Shown piece by piece: positions 8,437-17,355 of a stretch of DNA of 64,000 nucleotides. The DNA is from Planococcus shenhongbingii (GTDB taxonomy: Bacteria > Bacillota > Bacilli > Bacillales_A > Planococcaceae). The translations under genes and the position numbers were made by a program. Position 1 is the stretch's first letter. The number at the start of each line of letters is the position of its first letter. Below the pieces are notes generated by a model, which saw only the letters and a program-made list of their open reading frames with translations, did not search any database and was not told the DNA's origin. The DNA lies in contig NZ_CP129235.1 in assembly GCF_030413635.1 (NCBI RefSeq), forward strand, positions 1,488,001 through 1,552,000. Reading direction: 5' to 3'.

Positions 8437-10797
8437 TTGATCGCTGAACGCGCAATGAGAACACTCGAATTTTATAAAATCCGCGATGAAGTGGCACGAT
8501 ATTGCACATCATCTCTGGGGAAATCCAAAATCGATGGATTATTGCCATCGACTGATATAAATGAAGTGAACCGTCTGCTCGAAGAAATGGACGAAGGTGC
8601 TGGGGTGCTGCGGGTCAAAGGGAATGTGCCGATGGGCGGCATTTTTGATATCCGCATGCATGCCAAACGTGCGCAGATTGGCGGCAGTTTAAGCCCGATG
8701 GAATTGATGGAAGTTTCGTCGACCATCCGCGCGAGCCGCATCCTTCGCCAATTTTTCGAGAGCATCCGGGAAGAAGGGGCTATCCAAATCCCTCATTTCC
8801 TGGAGAAAAAAGAATCAATGCCGATCTTGACGTCGCTCGAGCATGATATCAATATGTGCATCGACGCCAATGGCGGCGTACTGGATAGTGCAAGTTCAAC
8901 TCTGCGGTCCATTCGCCAGCAATTGCGCTCCCAGGAAAGCCGGGTGCGTGAACGCTTAGAGAGCCTGGTGCGCGGCAAGAATGCTTCGAAAATGCTGTCG
9001 GATTCCATCGTCACGATTCGGAATGACCGGTTTGTTATACCGGTCAAGCAGGAATACCGCAGCCATTACGGCGGCATTGTGCATGACCAGTCATCATCCG
9101 GGCAGACTTTATTTATTGAACCGGATGCAGTAGTCCAAGCCAATAATGAAGTGCGCCGGTTGAAAATGAAAGAAAAAGAAGAGATTGACCGCATTCTGCA
9201 AATGCTTTCCGCACAAGTGCAGGAAGTGGCGCACGAACTTTTTGAGTTGGTTGAAGTGCTTGGAGAAATCGACTTGATTTTCGCGAAAGCGAAATACGGA
9301 ACAGCCAATAAATGCTCCAAACCGGAAATGAATACCGAAGGCTATATCAATTTACGGAAAGCCCGCCATCCCTTAATTCCTGTTGATGAAGTGGTGGCGA
9401 ACGATATTGAATTCGGCCGTGACATAACAGCGATTGTCATCACTGGACCGAATACGGGCGGGAAAACGGTGACCTTGAAAACGGTCGGCTTGTTTACGTT
9501 GATGGCGCAGGCAGGTTTGCCGATTCCGGCGCTTGACGGCTCGGAACTGGCGGTTTTTGACCAAATATTCGCCGATATCGGAGACGAGCAGTCAATCGAG
9601 CAAAGCTTGAGTACATTTTCTTCGCATATGGTCAACATCGTCGATATCTTAACGAAATTTGATGAAAATTCTTTGGTCATTTTTGACGAACTGGGTGCCG
9701 GGACAGATCCGCAAGAAGGAGCGGCGCTTGCCATTTCGCTGCTAGATGAAGTCCATGGACGCGGCGCAAGGGTCATGGCGACCACCCATTACCCGGAACT
9801 GAAAGCCTATGGCTATAACCGGCCGGGCGTTGCAAACGCAAGCGTTGAGTTTGACGTGGAAACGCTCAGTCCGACGTATCGCTTATTGATCGGCGTTCCG
9901 GGACGAAGCAATGCTTTTGAAATTTCCAAACGCCTTGGTTTGCCGGATCACATTATCAAGCACGCGCAGAGCTTTACCGGTACGGACCGACGTGAAGTCG
10001 ATTCGATGATCGAGTCTCTCGAGAAGAGCCGCAGAGAATCTGAACGTGATGCGGAACTGTCAAAAGAATTTTTGGAAGAAGCGGACCGCTTGAAAAAAGA
10101 TTTGGCAGATCAATTAAAGCAATACGAAAATCAAAAAGAAAAATTAGAAGAAAAGGCCAAAGAAAAAGCACGCAGAATAGTAGAACAAGCAACAAGAGAA
10201 GCAGAAGGCGTTATGTCGGAGCTGCGTAAAATGCAGATGAACCAAGCGTCGAGCATCAAAGAACATCAATTGATTGATGCCAAAAAGCGTTTGGAAGCTG
10301 CCATGCCGGAAAACCGTGTGTTAAAGAAAGCTGCAAAAGCAAATCAGACAAGAGAACTGAAAGTGAACGACGAAGTAAAAGTCATTTCATTCGGTCAAAA
10401 AGGGACGCTTGTTGAAAAAGTATCCGATAAAGAGTGGACTGTGCAAATCGGTATTTTGAAAATGAAGCTGCCTGAGTCGGATCTGCAATATACAAAACCC
10501 GAAAAACAAAAAGAAACAAGAACCATGGCGACGCTGAAAAACCGTGACAGCCATGTTAAACTGGAACTTGATCTCCGCGGGGAACGCTATGAAGATGCGA
10601 TTGTCCGTGTTGAAAAATACATTGATGATGCGTTACTATCAAATTATCATCAAGTATCGATCATTCATGGGAAAGGCACAGGTGCGCTGCGCCAAGGCGT
10701 CCAGCAATACTTAAAAAAGCATCCAAGGGTAAAAAGCTACCGTTTCGGCGAAGCGGGAGAAGGCGGCTCCGGAGTTACAGTAGCTGAACTAAAGTGA
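8437..10797 (+). CDS. mutS2: Endonuclease MutS2
   Basis: A MutS2 ATPase/nuclease involved in recombination control and ribosome rescue; it lacks the mismatch-recognition domains of MutS. TTG 8437 (786 residues) is chosen because AGGAGGT ends 7 bp before it; a GTG at 8428 overlaps that site. The core has Walker [11 protein letters not shown], the Walker B region [10 protein letters not shown] and the H-loop region TTHYPEL. It is followed by a long charged coiled coil (about residues 515-635) and a C-terminal Smr domain with [11 protein letters not shown] and HGKGTGALR. It is probably co-transcribed with polX. Confidence 0.96.
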   Translation: MIAERAMRTLEFYKIRDEVARYCTSSLGKSKIDGLLPSTDINEVNRLLEEMDEGAGVLRVKGNVPMGGIFDIRMHAKRAQIGGSLSPMELMEVSSTIRASRILRQFFESIREEGAIQIPHFLEKKESMPILTSLEHDINMCIDANGGVLDSASSTLRSIRQQLRSQESRVRERLESLVRGKNASKMLSDSIVTIRNDRFVIPVKQEYRSHYGGIVHDQSSSGQTLFIEPDAVVQANNEVRRLKMKEKEEIDRILQMLSAQVQEVAHELFELVEVLGEIDLIFAKAKYGTANKCSKPEMNTEGYINLRKARHPLIPVDEVVANDIEFGRDITAIVITGPNTGGKTVTLKTVGLFTLMAQAGLPIPALDGSELAVFDQIFADIGDEQSIEQSLSTFSSHMVNIVDILTKFDENSLVIFDELGAGTDPQEGAALAISLLDEVHGRGARVMATTHYPELKAYGYNRPGVANASVEFDVETLSPTYRLLIGVPGRSNAFEISKRLGLPDHIIKHAQSFTGTDRREVDSMIESLEKSRRESERDAELSKEFLEEADRLKKDLADQLKQYENQKEKLEEKAKEKARRIVEQATREAEGVMSELRKMQMNQASSIKEHQLIDAKKRLEAAMPENRVLKKAAKANQTRELKVNDEVKVISFGQKGTLVEKVSDKEWTVQIGILKMKLPESDLQYTKPEKQKETRTMATLKNRDSHVKLELDLRGERYEDAIVRVEKYIDDALLSNYHQVSIIHGKGTGALRQGVQQYLKKHPRVKSYRFGEAGEGGSGVTVAELK

Positions 10798-10819
10798 TTT
10801 TGCAAAGGGAGATTGAAGC

Positions 10820-11230
10820 ATGTCAGAGACTGGATTTTGGACTCATCCGCTGGTAGAAACAGCTGGATACTTCAGCGTTGTCGTTTTATGTTTGATTGTT
10901 TCCATGGTGATTTTTGAAATTGTCACCAAGTATAAAAATTGGGAAGAAATCAAGAAAGGGAATTTGGCGGTAGCGATGGCAACAGGCGGTAAGATTTTTG
11001 GGATTACAAATATTTTCCGTTTTTCGATTGAAGAGCACAATTCATTGCCTCAAATGATTGGCTGGGGCTTATACGGGTTTACGCTGCTGATCTTTGCCTA
11101 TATTCTGTTTGAATTTCTGACACCGAAATTTAATGTGGACGAAGAAATTGAAAAAGACAACCGTTCTGTCGGCTTTATTTCATTGACCATTTCAGTCGGC
11201 CTGTCTTACGTCATTGGCGCGAGTATTTAA
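10820..11230 (+). CDS. DUF350 family membrane protein (YshE-like)
   Basis: A 136-residue protein with four predicted membrane helices (about residues 13-35, 50-70, 78-100, 112-135) and short loops, matching DUF350 proteins. It lies 22 bp after mutS2 with GGGAGA before the ATG, the position held by yshE in B. subtilis. DUF350 members have no established biochemical function. The gene is followed immediately by a 26-codon membrane peptide gene. Confidence 0.88.
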   Translation: MSETGFWTHPLVETAGYFSVVVLCLIVSMVIFEIVTKYKNWEEIKKGNLAVAMATGGKIFGITNIFRFSIEEHNSLPQMIGWGLYGFTLLIFAYILFEFLTPKFNVDEEIEKDNRSVGFISLTISVGLSYVIGASI

Positions 11231-11245
11231 TAGGAGTTGTGAACA

Positions 11246-11326
11246 ATGGAAAACCTGATAAAAATTCTGTTTGTTTTTTGCGTATTATTCATCATTGTAG
11301 GGATTGTTTTTCTGTTCATGATTTAG
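11246..11326 (+). CDS. Small single-pass membrane peptide (26 aa)
   Basis: A 26-residue open frame beginning MENLIKILF with TAGGAG 8 bp before the ATG. Almost all of it is one hydrophobic helix (ILFVFCVLFIIVGIVFLFMI). The stop lies directly against a terminator hairpin, and the gene sits 15 bp after DUF350, so it reads like the last gene of the transcript. No homologue is recognised; a small membrane protein that partners DUF350 is possible. Support is the RBS, the composition and the position only. Confidence 0.55.
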   Translation: MENLIKILFVFCVLFIIVGIVFLFMI

Positions 11327-11363
11327 AAGAGAACGGCCAGTATATGACTGTGCCGTTCTTTTT
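11327..11363 (+). terminator. Terminator after the DUF350 transcript
   Basis: AGAACGGC pairs with GCCGTTCT across a short loop and is followed by TTTTTT. Confidence 0.9.
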
Positions 11364-11427
11364 TGTTACAGAAAATCGAAAGAAATTGCTGCAGGCGGGA
11401 TATCCAATGCAGCAGGCTGATTCGCTA

Positions 11428-11456
11428 TTGAAAGCGTTCTCAATTACAGTTATAAT
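11428..11456 (+). promoter_or_regulatory. Sigma-A-type promoter of lcfA
   Basis: TTGAAA (11428-11433) and a perfect TATAAT (11451-11456) are separated by 17 bp, about 50 bp upstream of the acyl-CoA ligase start. No FadR-like palindrome is visible at this promoter. Confidence 0.8.
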
Positions 11457-11506
11457 AAAAATAGGAATATTCGCACTATTCTATAGCCCTAAAGGAGGAA
11501 AAAAGA

Positions 11507-13198
11507 ATGACTGAAAAGCCGTGGCTCGCTCATTATCCGCCCGAAATTCCTCATACCTTAACTTATCCAAATATGCCGGTGCAAGAGTATTTAACCCAGG
11601 CATACGAAAAATTCCCTGACAAAGTGGCCATCCATTTTCTTGGGAAAGACGTTTCCTACCGGGAACTTTACGATTTATCAAAACGGTTTGCAAATTATTT
11701 GCAGACGCTCGGCATACGAAAAGGCGACCGCGTAGCCATTATGCTGCCGAACTGCCCGCAAGCGGTTATCAGCTTTTATGGCGTCCTGTATGCCGGCGGC
11801 GTAGTCGTCATGACCAACCCTTTGTATACAGAAAGAGAAATTGCTTATCAAATGAATGATTCGGGCGCCCGTGTAATAGTGTCGCTGGATATTTTATTCC
11901 CACGGATTTCCAAAACGATCAAAGACACAAAACTGGAAAACGTCATCATCACCGGAATCAAAGATTATTTGCCGTTCCCAAAAAATATCGTTTATCCGCT
12001 GGTGCAAAAAAAGCAGACAGGCATGTCGGTAAAAGTTGAACACCGCGGCATCAACCATCTATTTTCAGAAGTGATGAAAATTGCTTCGACCGAAGTGGCC
12101 AGAACCCCATTTGATTTTGATGAAGATCTGGCGCTGCTGCAGTATACCGGCGGTACCACCGGTTCCCCTAAAGGCGTTATGCTGACGCATAAAAACATCA
12201 TTTCCAATGCGACCATGTGCGACAACTGGTTGTACAAGAGCAAAAAAGGTGAAGAAACGATGATGGGAATCATTCCCTTATTCCATGTTTACGGTTTGAC
12301 CACCGTGCTGATTCTTTCGGTCATGCAAGGCAACCGCATGGTGCTGCTGCCTAAATTTGATCCAGAAACTGCGCTGAAAACCATCAGTAAGCAAAAACCG
12401 ACTTTATTCCCTGGAGCTCCGACACTTTATATCGGCTTGATGAATCATCCGGACATCGCGAAATACGATTTGTCATCGATTGAAGCTTGCTTGAGCGGCT
12501 CTGCGCCGCTGCCGGCGGATGTTCAGGAAAAATTCGAGAAAATCACCGGCGGAAAATTGGTGGAAGGCTATGGATTGACTGAAACTTCTCCAGTTACGCA
12601 CTCTAACTTGCTATGGGGTGAACGCAAAAAAGGCTCAATCGGTTTGCCGTATCCCGATACCGACTGCAAGATTTTCCTTCCAGGCACAATAGAACCTGTT
12701 CCTAACGGCCAAATCGGCGAAATTGCCATCAAAGGTCCACAAGTGATGAAAGGTTATTGGAACCGCCCGGACGATACCGCTGCTACGATTGTAGACGGCT
12801 GGCTGTTGACAGGAGACTTGGGCTATATGGATGATGAAGGGTATTTCTTCGTCGTTGACCGGAAGAAAGACATGATCATTGCCGGTGGCTTTAACATATA
12901 CCCGCGTGAAATCGAAGAAATTCTGTATGAGCATGAAGCTGTCCAAGAATGTGTCGTAGCGGGTGTGCCGGATCCGTACCGCGGCGAAACGGTCAAAGCT
13001 TATATTGTCCAAAAAGACGGCTATAATATTTCAGAAGAACAATTTGATGCATATTGCCGCAAGCATTTGGCGTCGTTCAAAGTACCGCGTGTATATGAAT
13101 TCCGCAAAGAGCTTCCGAAGACTGCGGTTGGAAAAATTTTGCGCCGTTCATTGGTTAATGAAGAAATTGCCAAACAAAACGAAGCGGTGCCTTCTTAA
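11507..13198 (+). CDS. lcfA: Long-chain fatty acid--CoA ligase
   Basis: A 563-residue AMP-forming acyl-CoA synthetase that activates fatty acids for beta-oxidation. The adenylate-forming signatures are in order: the P-loop YTGGTTGSPKGVMLTH (about residues 212-227), the aromatic/acid motif EGYGLTETSP (about 350), GWLLTGDLGY with the ATP-ribose aspartate (about 430), and the catalytic lysine in PKTAVGKILRR near the C-terminus. RBS AAAGGAGGAAA precedes the ATG. It opens the block lcfA-fadR-fadB-etfB-etfA, the same order as the FadR-regulated operon of B. subtilis. Confidence 0.96.
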   Translation: MTEKPWLAHYPPEIPHTLTYPNMPVQEYLTQAYEKFPDKVAIHFLGKDVSYRELYDLSKRFANYLQTLGIRKGDRVAIMLPNCPQAVISFYGVLYAGGVVVMTNPLYTEREIAYQMNDSGARVIVSLDILFPRISKTIKDTKLENVIITGIKDYLPFPKNIVYPLVQKKQTGMSVKVEHRGINHLFSEVMKIASTEVARTPFDFDEDLALLQYTGGTTGSPKGVMLTHKNIISNATMCDNWLYKSKKGEETMMGIIPLFHVYGLTTVLILSVMQGNRMVLLPKFDPETALKTISKQKPTLFPGAPTLYIGLMNHPDIAKYDLSSIEACLSGSAPLPADVQEKFEKITGGKLVEGYGLTETSPVTHSNLLWGERKKGSIGLPYPDTDCKIFLPGTIEPVPNGQIGEIAIKGPQVMKGYWNRPDDTAATIVDGWLLTGDLGYMDDEGYFFVVDRKKDMIIAGGFNIYPREIEEILYEHEAVQECVVAGVPDPYRGETVKAYIVQKDGYNISEEQFDAYCRKHLASFKVPRVYEFRKELPKTAVGKILRRSLVNEEIAKQNEAVPS

Positions 13199-13277
13199 GA
13201 AAAGAGCATCCTTTTCAAACTCTTTCTATATAAAGAATAAAGAAGGGCCAGCAGATCCCGATGCTACCCGTAAAAGC

Positions 13278-13306
13278 TTGACACAATAATGGATTAACTA
13301 TAATAT
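13278..13306 (+). promoter_or_regulatory. Promoter of fadR
   Basis: A consensus TTGACA (13278-13283) is followed by overlapping -10 candidates TATAAT (13299-13304, 15-bp spacer) and TAATAT (13301-13306, 17-bp spacer). The -10 runs into the long palindrome at 13302-13343. Confidence 0.75.
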
Positions 13307-13343
13307 GAAAATATGAATGAACAGCCATTCATATTTTCATATT
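13302..13343 (+). promoter_or_regulatory. FadR-type operator: perfect 18-bp inverted repeat
   Basis: The arm AATATGAAAATATGAATG is repeated exactly in inverse after a 6-nt spacer. The inner part (ATGAATG ... CATTCAT) resembles the Bacillus FadR box, TGAATGA-like half sites around a short spacer. It overlaps the -10 of the fadR promoter, so autorepression released by long-chain acyl-CoA is likely. Confidence 0.8.
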
Positions 13344-13361
13344 TTTTTGGGTGGTGATGAG

Positions 13362-13946
13362 TTGGTTAAGAAGGACAAACCGAAATATAAGCAAATCGTT
13401 GATGCAGCAGTAATCGTAATAGCGGAAAACGGCTACCATCAAGCGCAAGTTTCAAAAATCGCCAAGCAAGCCGGCGTTGCGGACGGTACGATTTATTTAT
13501 ACTTCAAAAACAAAGAGGATATTCTGATTTCAGTTTTTCAGGAAAAAATGGGTGTATTCGTTGAAAAGCTGGAACAGATCCTGATCAGGGAAATTTCGGC
13601 GTCAGAAAAACTGCGATTGATGATTGAAAGCCATTTTGGCCTGTTAGCAAGCGATTTGCATCTTGCCATCGTGACGCAGCTGGAACTTAGGCAGTCGAAT
13701 CATGACATCCGATTGAAAATAAATGGCGTGTTGAGAGAGTATCTATTGCTGCTGGATAAAATTTTGGTCAAAGGCATGGAAGATGGAGAATTTGATAAAG
13801 AGATGGATATCAGACTAGCCAGACAAATGGTTTTTGGTACAATGGATGAGACGATTACCACTTGGGTAATGAACGATCATAAATATGATTTAGTCGACTT
13901 GGCGCCGAAAGTTCATCGATTGCTGATGAAAGGGATGCGCGCATAA
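13362..13946 (+). CDS. fadR: TetR-family fatty acid degradation repressor FadR
   Basis: A TetR-family regulator whose N-terminal helix-turn-helix ([35 protein letters not shown]) is nearly that of B. subtilis FadR (YsiA), a repressor that releases DNA on binding long-chain acyl-CoA. TTG 13362 is taken as the start (194 residues) because GGGTGGTG lies about 5 bp before it; a longer frame from 13317 would run through the operator palindrome. The C-terminal ligand-binding domain is helical. It lies directly downstream of its likely operator and 16 bp before fadB. Confidence 0.93.
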   Translation: MVKKDKPKYKQIVDAAVIVIAENGYHQAQVSKIAKQAGVADGTIYLYFKNKEDILISVFQEKMGVFVEKLEQILIREISASEKLRLMIESHFGLLASDLHLAIVTQLELRQSNHDIRLKINGVLREYLLLLDKILVKGMEDGEFDKEMDIRLARQMVFGTMDETITTWVMNDHKYDLVDLAPKVHRLLMKGMRA

Positions 13947-13962
13947 GAAAGGGGCTCATCGA

Positions 13963-14736
13963 ATGGAATTTATCAGTTGGAAAAACGAAGACGGTGTGGC
14001 GGTTGCTACTATTAATCGTCCACCGGCAAACGCTTTATCGCGTTCACTTATTCTCGAAGTGGACCAGCTCCTTGATGAAGTGGAAAATGACGACGAAGTC
14101 CGGGTTGTCTTACTGCACGGAGAAGGCCGGTTCTTTTCCGCTGGAGCAGACATCAAGGAATTTACTGAAGTTTCTTCAGGTCAAGAATTTTCGCAATTAT
14201 CAGCGAGCGGGCAAAAAGTTTTTGAACGCGTAGAAACATTCCACAAGCCAGTCATTGCAGCGATTCACGGAGCGGCGCTCGGTGGAGGGCTGGAACTGGC
14301 GATGGGTTGCCATATGCGATTTGTCTCTGAAAATGCTAAACTGGGATTGCCGGAACTTCAACTGGGACTAATTCCCGGGTTTGCAGGCACACAGCGTTTG
14401 CCAAGATTCGTTGGGGTGGCAAAAGCGGCTGAAATGCTGTTGACAAGTGAACCGATTTCAGGCAAAGAAGCTGCACAGCTGGGGCTAGCTAACCGGGCGT
14501 ATCCAGAAGAAGACTTATTTTCGGAAACGCTTTCAATTGCGAAGAAGATTGCGAAAAAGAGCCCGGTGTCGGTGAAAGCGGCGATCCAGATGCTGCAATA
14601 TGCGAAACATGCTTCATTCTATGAAGGAGTTAACGCAGAAGCCGAATCATTTGGCACAGTTTTCGTTTCTGAAGACGCAAAAGAAGGCATCCAGGCATTC
14701 CTGGAAAAACGAGAAGCACAATTTAAAGGGAAATAA
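13963..14736 (+). CDS. fadB: Enoyl-CoA hydratase
   Basis: A 257-residue crotonase-family enzyme hydrating trans-2-enoyl-CoA in beta-oxidation. The oxyanion-hole segments SAGADIKEF (about residue 65) and [18 protein letters not shown] (about 100) are present, and both catalytic glutamates are found, in GGGLELA and in [31 protein letters not shown] precedes the ATG. It belongs to the FadR-linked operon with etfB. Confidence 0.95.
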   Translation: MEFISWKNEDGVAVATINRPPANALSRSLILEVDQLLDEVENDDEVRVVLLHGEGRFFSAGADIKEFTEVSSGQEFSQLSASGQKVFERVETFHKPVIAAIHGAALGGGLELAMGCHMRFVSENAKLGLPELQLGLIPGFAGTQRLPRFVGVAKAAEMLLTSEPISGKEAAQLGLANRAYPEEDLFSETLSIAKKIAKKSPVSVKAAIQMLQYAKHASFYEGVNAEAESFGTVFVSEDAKEGIQAFLEKREAQFKGK

Positions 14737-14756
14737 TACTTGGGAGGTTTACGTTC

Positions 14757-15530
14757 ATGAACATTTATGTATTGGTAAAACGCACGTTTGACACAGAAGA
14801 AAAAATCGTCGTTTCAGGTGGGAAAATCCAGGAAGACGGTGCGGAATTCATCATCAATCCATACGATGAGTATGCAATTGAAGAAGCAATTACTGTCCGT
14901 GATGAACACGGTGGAGAAGTAACCGTAATCACGATGGGCGGAGAAGAAGCTGAAAAGCAGCTGCGCACAGCTTTGGCTATGGGCGCTGATAAAGCGGTTT
15001 TGATCAATACCGAAGATGATGTTGAAGAATTGGACCAGTTTACATCTGCGTACATACTGGCTGAATATTTAAAAGACAAAAACCCGGATTTAATTTTAGC
15101 AGGAAACGTTGCAATCGACGGCGGATCTGGACAAGTCGGCCCTCGTGTTGCTGATCTTTTAGGCATCAACTACGTGACGACCATCACAGATCTGAAAATT
15201 GATGGTTCTACAGTAACGATTGTCCGTGACATCGAAGGGGATGCGGAAGAACTTGAAACTTCATTGCCATTGCTTGTAACAGCACAGCAAGGCTTGAACG
15301 AGCCTCGTTATCCATCACTTCCAGGCATCATGAAAGCGAAGAAAAAGCCGCTTGAAGAAGTTGAACTGGATGACTTGGATATCGAAGAAGATGACGTAGA
15401 AGCGAAGACAGAAACAATTGAAGTATACTTGCCGCCGAAAAAAGCTGCAGGACGCGTCCTGGAAGGCGACCTTTCTACGCAAGTATCTGAATTGGTCGGC
15501 CTGCTGCGCAACGAAGCGAAAGTTATTTAA
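14757..15530 (+). CDS. etfB: Electron transfer flavoprotein beta subunit
   Basis: A 257-residue beta subunit of ETF, which accepts electrons from acyl-CoA dehydrogenases. It shows the AANH-like alpha/beta fold and the ETF-beta signature region VTAQQGLNEPRYPSLPGIMKAKKKPLEEV (about residues 177-200), which embraces the alpha subunit. The gene is 20 bp after fadB, with TGGGAGG before the ATG. Unusually, etfA does not follow at once: about 340 bp of structured repeats separate the two subunit genes. Confidence 0.96.
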   Translation: MNIYVLVKRTFDTEEKIVVSGGKIQEDGAEFIINPYDEYAIEEAITVRDEHGGEVTVITMGGEEAEKQLRTALAMGADKAVLINTEDDVEELDQFTSAYILAEYLKDKNPDLILAGNVAIDGGSGQVGPRVADLLGINYVTTITDLKIDGSTVTIVRDIEGDAEELETSLPLLVTAQQGLNEPRYPSLPGIMKAKKKPLEEVELDDLDIEEDDVEAKTETIEVYLPPKKAAGRVLEGDLSTQVSELVGLLRNEAKVI

Positions 15531-15536
15531 ACGAAG

Positions 15537-15655
15537 AAAAGCGGAAGCGCCTGTCCAGCTCTGAAAGGCGTAAGACGATTTGGCGAAGCGGCATGTTTTC
15601 AGCCGCACAGCCAAAGTGGCTTATGACCCGAAGAGCTAGACGCAGCAGCTAGACA
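15537..15655 (+). repeat. Structured ~118-bp intergenic repeat, copy A
   Basis: Begins AAAAGCGG and ends GCAGCTAGACA, like the copies at 15661 and 24699. Three nested stems can be drawn: an outer GCGCCT/AGACGC (one mismatch), AGCTCT/AGAGCT, and an apical GCGGC...GCCGC hairpin. The stem sequences differ from those of the other copies while pairing is kept. It resembles the widespread AAAAGCG...TAGACA repeats seen between genes of Bacillus and Sporosarcina relatives (recalled, not searched). Confidence 0.85.
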
Positions 15656-15660
15656 ACGAG

Positions 15661-15777
15661 AAAAGCGGAAATGGCCGTCAAGGTCCGACGGGCATAAGAC
15701 GGATCGGCGAAGTGGCGATCTGTGCCACACAGCCGGAACGGCTTATGACCCGAGGACCTGGCCATTGCAGCTAGACA
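15661..15777 (+). repeat. Structured ~118-bp intergenic repeat, copy B
   Basis: A tandem neighbour of copy A. The outer stem is AATGGCC/GGCCATT, the middle AGGTCC/GGACCT, the next GGGCATAAG/CTTATGACCC with one bulge, and the apical hairpin GTGGC/GCCAC. It ends GCAGCTAGACA, directly followed by a truncated new copy (15780-15800, AAAAGCGAAAGCGCCTGG). Confidence 0.87.
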
Positions 15778-15875
15778 AGAAAAGCGAAAGCGCCTGGTTC
15801 AGAAGGCCGCTGAAATTTAACCTATATACATTCGTTCCAATGATTTTTCACATCTACTTAGGGGGTAAACGGATT

Positions 15876-16841
15876 ATGGCGAAAAAAGTATTAGTATTGG
15901 CAGAGACGCGTGAAGGCGCTTTGCGAAATGTTTCATTTGAAGCAATTGCCGCTGCGAAAAAAGTTTCGGGCGGAGGAGAAGTGGTGGCAGTATTGCTTGG
16001 CGATGCTGTCAGCGATTTCGGACAGGAATTGATCAATTATGGAGCTGACCGTGTCATTACGGTGGAGCATCCGCATTTGAAGCATTATACATCTGATGGA
16101 TACGGCCAGGCGTTCATGGCAGTCATCGAACAGGAAAGCCCGGAAGCTTTAATATTCGGCCACACAGCAGTCGGAAAAGATCTTTCTCCGAAAATCGCTT
16201 CTAAACTGCAAGCCGGTTTGATTTCAGATGTTACGGATATCGAAGGGGAAGGCGATGACGCTGTATTTGTCCGCCCGATCTTCTCAGGTAAGGCATTTGA
16301 AAAAGTGAAAAACAAAGAAGGAATTCTATTCTTCACTGTTCGCCCGAACAATATTGCACCTCTTCCACGGGAAGAACGTTCTGGAGAAGTAAGCGCCCTT
16401 TCAGTAGACATTACAAACTTGCGCACCATCATTAAAAATGTAGTCCGCAAATCTGCTGAAGGCGTCGACCTTTCAGAAGCGAAAGTGATCGTTGCAGGGG
16501 GACGTGGAGTAAAGAGTGCGGATGGCTTTGCGCCATTGCAGGAATTAGCGAATCTTTTAGGCGGCGCAGTCGGCGCTTCCCGCGGAGCGTGTGACGCTGA
16601 TTATTGCGATTACTCGCTTCAAATCGGCCAAACCGGGAAAGTGGTCACACCGGATCTTTATATCGCTGCCGGTATTTCTGGTGCGATCCAGCATTTAGCA
16701 GGAATGTCCAACTCGAAAGTAATTGTTGCGATCAACAAAGATCCTGAAGCGAATATTTTCAAAGTGGCAGACTACGGCATCGTGGGCGACTTATTCGAAG
16801 TTATCCCAATGCTGACAGAAGAATTTAAAAAAGTAATGTAA
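15876..16841 (+). CDS. etfA: Electron transfer flavoprotein alpha subunit
   Basis: A 321-residue ETF alpha subunit, binding FAD and passing electrons to the quinone pool by way of ETF dehydrogenase. ATG 15876 (MAKKVLVLAETREG) is the real start, with TTAGGGGG upstream; the open frame extends about 37 codons further into the repeat region but that part is not family-like. The C-terminal FAD-binding domain has VAGGRGVKS, GASRGACDAD and LYIAAGISGAIQHLAGM. It is followed by a strong terminator, closing the fatty-acid oxidation block. Confidence 0.96.
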   Translation: MAKKVLVLAETREGALRNVSFEAIAAAKKVSGGGEVVAVLLGDAVSDFGQELINYGADRVITVEHPHLKHYTSDGYGQAFMAVIEQESPEALIFGHTAVGKDLSPKIASKLQAGLISDVTDIEGEGDDAVFVRPIFSGKAFEKVKNKEGILFFTVRPNNIAPLPREERSGEVSALSVDITNLRTIIKNVVRKSAEGVDLSEAKVIVAGGRGVKSADGFAPLQELANLLGGAVGASRGACDADYCDYSLQIGQTGKVVTPDLYIAAGISGAIQHLAGMSNSKVIVAINKDPEANIFKVADYGIVGDLFEVIPMLTEEFKKVM

Positions 16842-16844
16842 TCA

Positions 16845-16878
16845 AAAAGCGGCCCTAAACACTCGGGCCGCTTTTCGT
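16845..16878 (+). terminator. Terminator after etfA
   Basis: A perfect 11-bp stem (AAAAGCGGCCC / GGGCCGCTTTT) lies 3 bp after the etfA stop. Confidence 0.92.
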
Positions 16879-16990
16879 TTGATTTCCTATATTTAGGGTA
16901 AAGTAAAGTTAGGCAAATAAATAGCTAGTGAAAATAGTGCATGCTATAATCAATTCAGAGTTTGGTTATACTACTAAGGAGGAATTATTC

Positions 16991-17305
16991 ATGGCAATAG
17001 TACACGGTACAGATCAGAACTTTTCACAAGAAATCTCAGAAGGTTTAGTATTAGTAGATTTTTGGGCTACTTGGTGCGGACCTTGTAAAATGATCGCTCC
17101 AGTTCTAGAAGAGTTAGACGCTGAAATGAGCGATAAAGTAAAAATCGTAAAAGTAGATGTTGACGAAAACCAAGAAACAGCCGGCAAATACGGCATTATG
17201 TCAATTCCGACTCTATTGTTGATGAAAGATGGAGAAACAGTTGACAAAGTGGTTGGTTTCAGACCAAAAGAAGCTTTAGCAGAATTGGTTAACCAACACG
17301 CATAA
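16991..17305 (+). CDS. trxA: Thioredoxin
   Basis: A 104-residue cytoplasmic thioredoxin with the active site WATWCGPCKM near residue 29 and the cis-proline loop SIPTLLLM. ATG 16991 is preceded by AAGGAGGAATT; upstream in-frame codons are not family-like. A TATAAT at 16945-16950 may be its -10 box. It sits between etfA and uvrC as in B. subtilis and has its own terminator. Confidence 0.97.
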   Translation: MAIVHGTDQNFSQEISEGLVLVDFWATWCGPCKMIAPVLEELDAEMSDKVKIVKVDVDENQETAGKYGIMSIPTLLLMKDGETVDKVVGFRPKEALAELVNQHA

Positions 17306-17310
17306 TTCTA

Positions 17311-17341
17311 AACCGGGTCCAGTAATGGTGCCCGGTTTTTT
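17311..17341 (+). terminator. Terminator after trxA
   Basis: AACCGGG pairs with CCCGGTT around a partly paired loop and is followed by TTTTTT. Confidence 0.85.
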
Positions 17342-17355
17342 AATAGGGTGAGATT

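Noticed and set aside
11239..11514. 91-codon frame overlapping the 26-aa peptide and the lcfA promoter
   Set aside because: It runs through a terminator and a consensus promoter, has no family-like sequence and ends inside lcfA.
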